Shown: positions 7,461 to 9,319 of the stretch, in pieces
Layout of the letters: every line of letters begins with the position of its first letter
Position numbering within the stretch: position 1 is the stretch's first letter
From: Clostridiaceae bacterium
Lineage (GTDB): Bacteria; Bacillota; Clostridia; Saccharofermentanales; DTU023
Assembly (NCBI GenBank): GCA_012798865.1
Contig: JAAZMK010000011.1
Span: forward strand, 1 to 9,319
Direction: 5' to 3'
DNA: 9,319 bases
The notes under the pieces: model-generated
What the model was told of the DNA's origin: nothing
Database searches by the model: none
The model's input: the letters and a program-made list of their open reading frames with translations, nothing else
Program-made: the position numbers and the translations under genes

Positions 7461-8134
7461 TCAAACAATCACTCCAAATAACAGAGGAACTCCGTTACTA
7501 TCGCGAGGGATTTCGCAGCTGCAATGTTTACGTGCTGACGTGTTTTGATTTCGAAGTGCTGTTTGATCCATCTCTCAGTCCCGACTCCGTTGAGCAAAAG
7601 CGTCCGATCTCGAAGTTAATCGCAACGCATGCGCATTACGACCATATCGCCATGATCAACGAGTGGAAGAAAGAGTATCCCGATGTTCCTTTTTTGATGC
7701 ACGGTGGCGATATCGAGATGCTCGATAATTCCACATTGAATGCTTCGATTTTCTTTGGACGTCCCAATTCCTACGTAAAGCCGGATCTCGTCTTGAACGA
7801 CGGTGATAATATCGAGCTTGACGGGCGGTATTTTCTCAATGTTTTGAACACTCCAGGTCATACGATGGGCTCGTCATGTTTCGTGATTTACCGTCGAGAT
7901 GATACTGAGTCGATACCCGTGGCGATGATATCGGGCGACACACTCTTTGATCGCGGCTGGGGGCGTACTGATTTCGCGACGGGAGATGACTCACTTATGA
8001 GAGATTCTCTTTCGCGGTTGTTTCGTATTCTTTCTCGAATGCCGGACGATTTGCCTGTCTGTCCCGGACACAGCGCCCTGACGAATGCCGCTGACGCCTG
8101 TCGTTTTTTGGCGGCTATGGGTTATTCCAATTAG
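7457..8134 (+). CDS. metallo-beta-lactamase-fold hydrolase, glyoxalase II-like
   Basis: This 225-residue cytoplasmic protein belongs to the single-domain glyoxalase II-like (YcbL type) branch of the metallo-beta-lactamase fold, whose members hydrolyse thioesters or related esters using two metal ions. All expected ligands are present: H58-A-H60-Y-D62-H63, H135 in TPGHTMGS, D161 in ISGDTLF, and H205 in CPGHSALT. GWGRTDF (167-173) is the family's strongly conserved loop. It lacks the C-terminal glutathione-binding domain of classical GloB, so the substrate is open. The ATG is inside the mgsA-like stop (ATGA) and has no clear ribosome binding site, so translation is probably coupled to the upstream gene. 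In family terms it would act downstream of methylglyoxal detoxification, but its partner's active site is degenerate, so that link is only an inference. Confidence 0.88.
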   Translation: MIKQSLQITEELRYYREGFRSCNVYVLTCFDFEVLFDPSLSPDSVEQKRPISKLIATHAHYDHIAMINEWKKEYPDVPFLMHGGDIEMLDNSTLNASIFFGRPNSYVKPDLVLNDGDNIELDGRYFLNVLNTPGHTMGSSCFVIYRRDDTESIPVAMISGDTLFDRGWGRTDFATGDDSLMRDSLSRLFRILSRMPDDLPVCPGHSALTNAADACRFLAAMGYSN

Positions 8135-8379
8135 TGCTTATTGCGATTTGATTCTGATCGTTGATCCCGCTCTTGTGAATTAGTTTTGATCTATCTTGAT
8201 TACTGCGTATTCGTTTCGCAGGCTGTCTGCAAGAAATCCATTTGTCTCATTCTTTGATATCGGGAAAACGTCAATTTGACCTGTTGATGCCGTTCTCGTC
8301 GCCGATTCCCTTTCGTACCGCCAACGTCATGCACTTACCATGATGGTGCGATATGACAACGATTGCGGAGGTGGTGTTT
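8135..8379. other. intergenic region with repeated TTGAT words
   Basis: This 245-nt gap contains no gene that I can support. Six copies of TTGAT occur on the + strand at 8148, 8161, 8186, 8196, 8254 and 8284, with a related CTGAT at 8154. I find no convincing promoter (TTGATC at 8186 with TATTCG at 8208 is the best, weak) and no clear terminator. A short hairpin GCAG-CTGC at 8218-8230 has no T run. Confidence 0.4.
8367..8371 (+). promoter_or_regulatory. strong ribosome binding site that sets the start of the TadE-like gene
   Basis: GGAGG, continued by T as GGAGGT, lies 8 nt before the ATG at 8380. The longer in-frame ATG at 8353 has no comparable site, so 8380 is the better start. Confidence 0.7.
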
Positions 8380-8685
8380 ATGGGTTTCTCTATAGAGTCT
8401 ATCATTGCGATACCGTGCTGTCTGACGATTTTAGCACAGACGACGGGGATGGCTCTACCGCTCGCACGCGACGCGAAGCGCGCGGCGAATGTCAATGCTT
8501 ACACATCAATGATCGAAAATCGTTCTGATTACACATATCAATACGAGACGATCATGCGTGAATTATATGAAGTGCCTTATGTGTACACGTGCCCTCAAAA
8601 GATCGTCGAGTCTCTTTCTCTGGGGCGTGACATTATTTCGATGATTAAGAATTATAGGGATCATAATTCAGGAAGTGACGCATGA
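8380..8685 (+). CDS. small TadE-like pseudopilin / membrane-anchored protein
   Basis: The 101-residue product begins MGFSIESIIAIP and continues into a hydrophobic helix of about 20 residues, then a mostly polar domain with Tyr and charged residues. The Glu followed six residues later by Pro matches the VEASLVLP-like signature of clostridial TadE/TadG-type pseudopilins, minor components of Flp (tad) pilus or related surface systems. If processed by a prepilin peptidase, cleavage after Gly2 would leave almost no leader, and there are no basic residues before it even if the ATG at 8353 is used (leader MTTIAEVVFMG); both are unusual. Two adjacent cysteines sit in the membrane helix. It overlaps the next gene by 4 nt. 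No ATPase or secretion genes of a tad locus are visible, so the function is tentative. Confidence 0.55.
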   Translation: MGFSIESIIAIPCCLTILAQTTGMALPLARDAKRAANVNAYTSMIENRSDYTYQYETIMRELYEVPYVYTCPQKIVESLSLGRDIISMIKNYRDHNSGSDA

Positions 8686-9319
8686 ACAAGAATGTCTTCA
8701 TGGTCATACGTAAAAAGGTATGCCGCAAGCGTACAGCCCAAGGTCGAAGTGTCGTTATGCATGCAGGATCGATGAGTCTCGCTTTCTGCATTGTCTTGCC
8801 TGCAGTTTTGTTGCTTTTTACGGAGGTCTTACGTTTCAGTCGCGAGGCGAGAGCCGACTCCGACCTGGCGAGACATGCAAGGATGATTGCTGATTCGGCG
8901 CTTGCTCTTTACGATCGTGACTTGTACAAGACGTTCGGTCTTTTCGGGATGAAGGAAGAGGATGCGAAAAAGGCGCTCGATTCGGATGTGTTGCCCAATA
9001 CGGGAGCAAGTTTGAAGTTGGAGATGGCGGATGAATTGAAGGAAGGCGACGTAATAAAAGACGGTATTGCGTGCCATATGACGTGGAGAGCTGCCACCTC
9101 CATTTTGGTGGACGCGATAGACAAGCTGCGCGCATTGGAAAAAATCGGACATGAGGTCAGCGTTGCGCGGCTGTCAGATTTCTTTCCCTCTACTCTTAAA
9201 CAAGGCTACGAAACGATTGATCCCGATCTCGGTACACTCGATGAAGAGCCGGAATGGAAAGATGAGTACGAGGCGCTAATGGATACGGAGATTCGCGATG
9301 TCTACCAGAAAGGTCTGAG
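8682..9319 (+). CDS. DUF5702/TadG-like membrane-anchored protein, N-terminal part (runs off the window)
   Basis: The frame starts with ATG at 8682, with GGAAG (8671-8675) 6 nt upstream and a 4-nt overlap with the TadE-like gene, and stays open to the window end, giving at least 212 codons. A basic N-terminal stretch of about 25 residues precedes one hydrophobic helix (about residues 30-50, starting GSMSLAF). After it comes a helical, charged segment and YDRDLYKTFGLFGM (residues 77-90), which closely resembles the conserved YNRELYxxYGLFGL-type motif of DUF5702 proteins found near tad loci in Clostridia. The rest is acidic and probably extracytoplasmic. Its role is unknown; the pairing with a TadE-like protein suggests a pilus-like or surface assembly. 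The family call comes from memory of the motif. Confidence 0.6.
   Translation, partial: MNKNVFMVIRKKVCRKRTAQGRSVVMHAGSMSLAFCIVLPAVLLLFTEVLRFSREARADSDLARHARMIADSALALYDRDLYKTFGLFGMKEEDAKKALDSDVLPNTGASLKLEMADELKEGDVIKDGIACHMTWRAATSILVDAIDKLRALEKIGHEVSVARLSDFFPSTLKQGYETIDPDLGTLDEEPEWKDEYEALMDTEIRDVYQKGL

Noticed and set aside
8218..8236. Small GCAG-loop-CTGC hairpin after the hydrolase gene
   Set aside because: Only four strong pairs and no T run; not a credible terminator.
8829..9152. Three minus-strand frames at the right end
   Set aside because: They are shadows of the + strand frame starting at 8682, which has a membrane helix, a family-like motif, a ribosome binding site and coupling to the previous gene.
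1..9319. CRISPR arrays, insertion sequences, tRNA genes, prophage or anti-phage genes
   Set aside because: I saw no regularly spaced repeats, terminal inverted repeats, transposase or integrase motifs, tRNA-like folds or defence-gene motifs on either strand.

Overview
The window looks like chromosomal DNA of a Gram-positive Bacillota, most likely class Clostridia. This is inferred from the gene order (comEC-holA, radC-mreC-mreD-mrdA, an mgsA-like gene), strong GGAGG-type ribosome binding sites, and the style of the TadE-like and DUF5702-like proteins. I cannot name a genus. All genes lie on the + strand and are tightly packed, with several 4-17 nt overlaps. No IS element, CRISPR array, tRNA or rRNA is visible.

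Layout. (1) 1-2263: the 3' part of comEC (DNA uptake channel, truncated by the window edge), overlapping by 4 nt with holA (DNA polymerase III delta). (2) 2315-3043: radC. (3) 3044-3224: a 181-nt gap with a clear extended -10 promoter. (4) 3225-6943: mreC, mreD and mrdA (PBP2), mutually overlapping, encoding part of the lateral-wall elongation machine. (5) 6944-7067: a promoter with overlapping palindromes on its -10 region and a structured leader. (6) 7068-8134: a short operon of a methylglyoxal-synthase-like protein that has lost most of the family's catalytic residues, and a glyoxalase-II-type metallo-beta-lactamase-fold hydrolase. (7) 8135-8379: a gap with repeated TTGAT words. (8) 8380-9319: a small TadE-like pseudopilin and the start of a DUF5702/TadG-like membrane-anchored protein that runs off the window.

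The central part is a reduced version of a cluster often seen in Clostridia (radC-mreB-mreC-mreD-mrdA-minC-minD-minE-rodA-mgsA). Here mreB is absent between radC and mreC, and minCDE and rodA are absent between mrdA and the mgsA-like gene. The mgsA-like gene has stayed in its expected neighbourhood but its active-site motifs have eroded, and it is now translationally coupled to an intact-looking metal-dependent hydrolase. This pair, with its own possibly regulated promoter, is the most unusual element in the window. The second is the two-gene TadE/DUF5702-like envelope module at the right edge.
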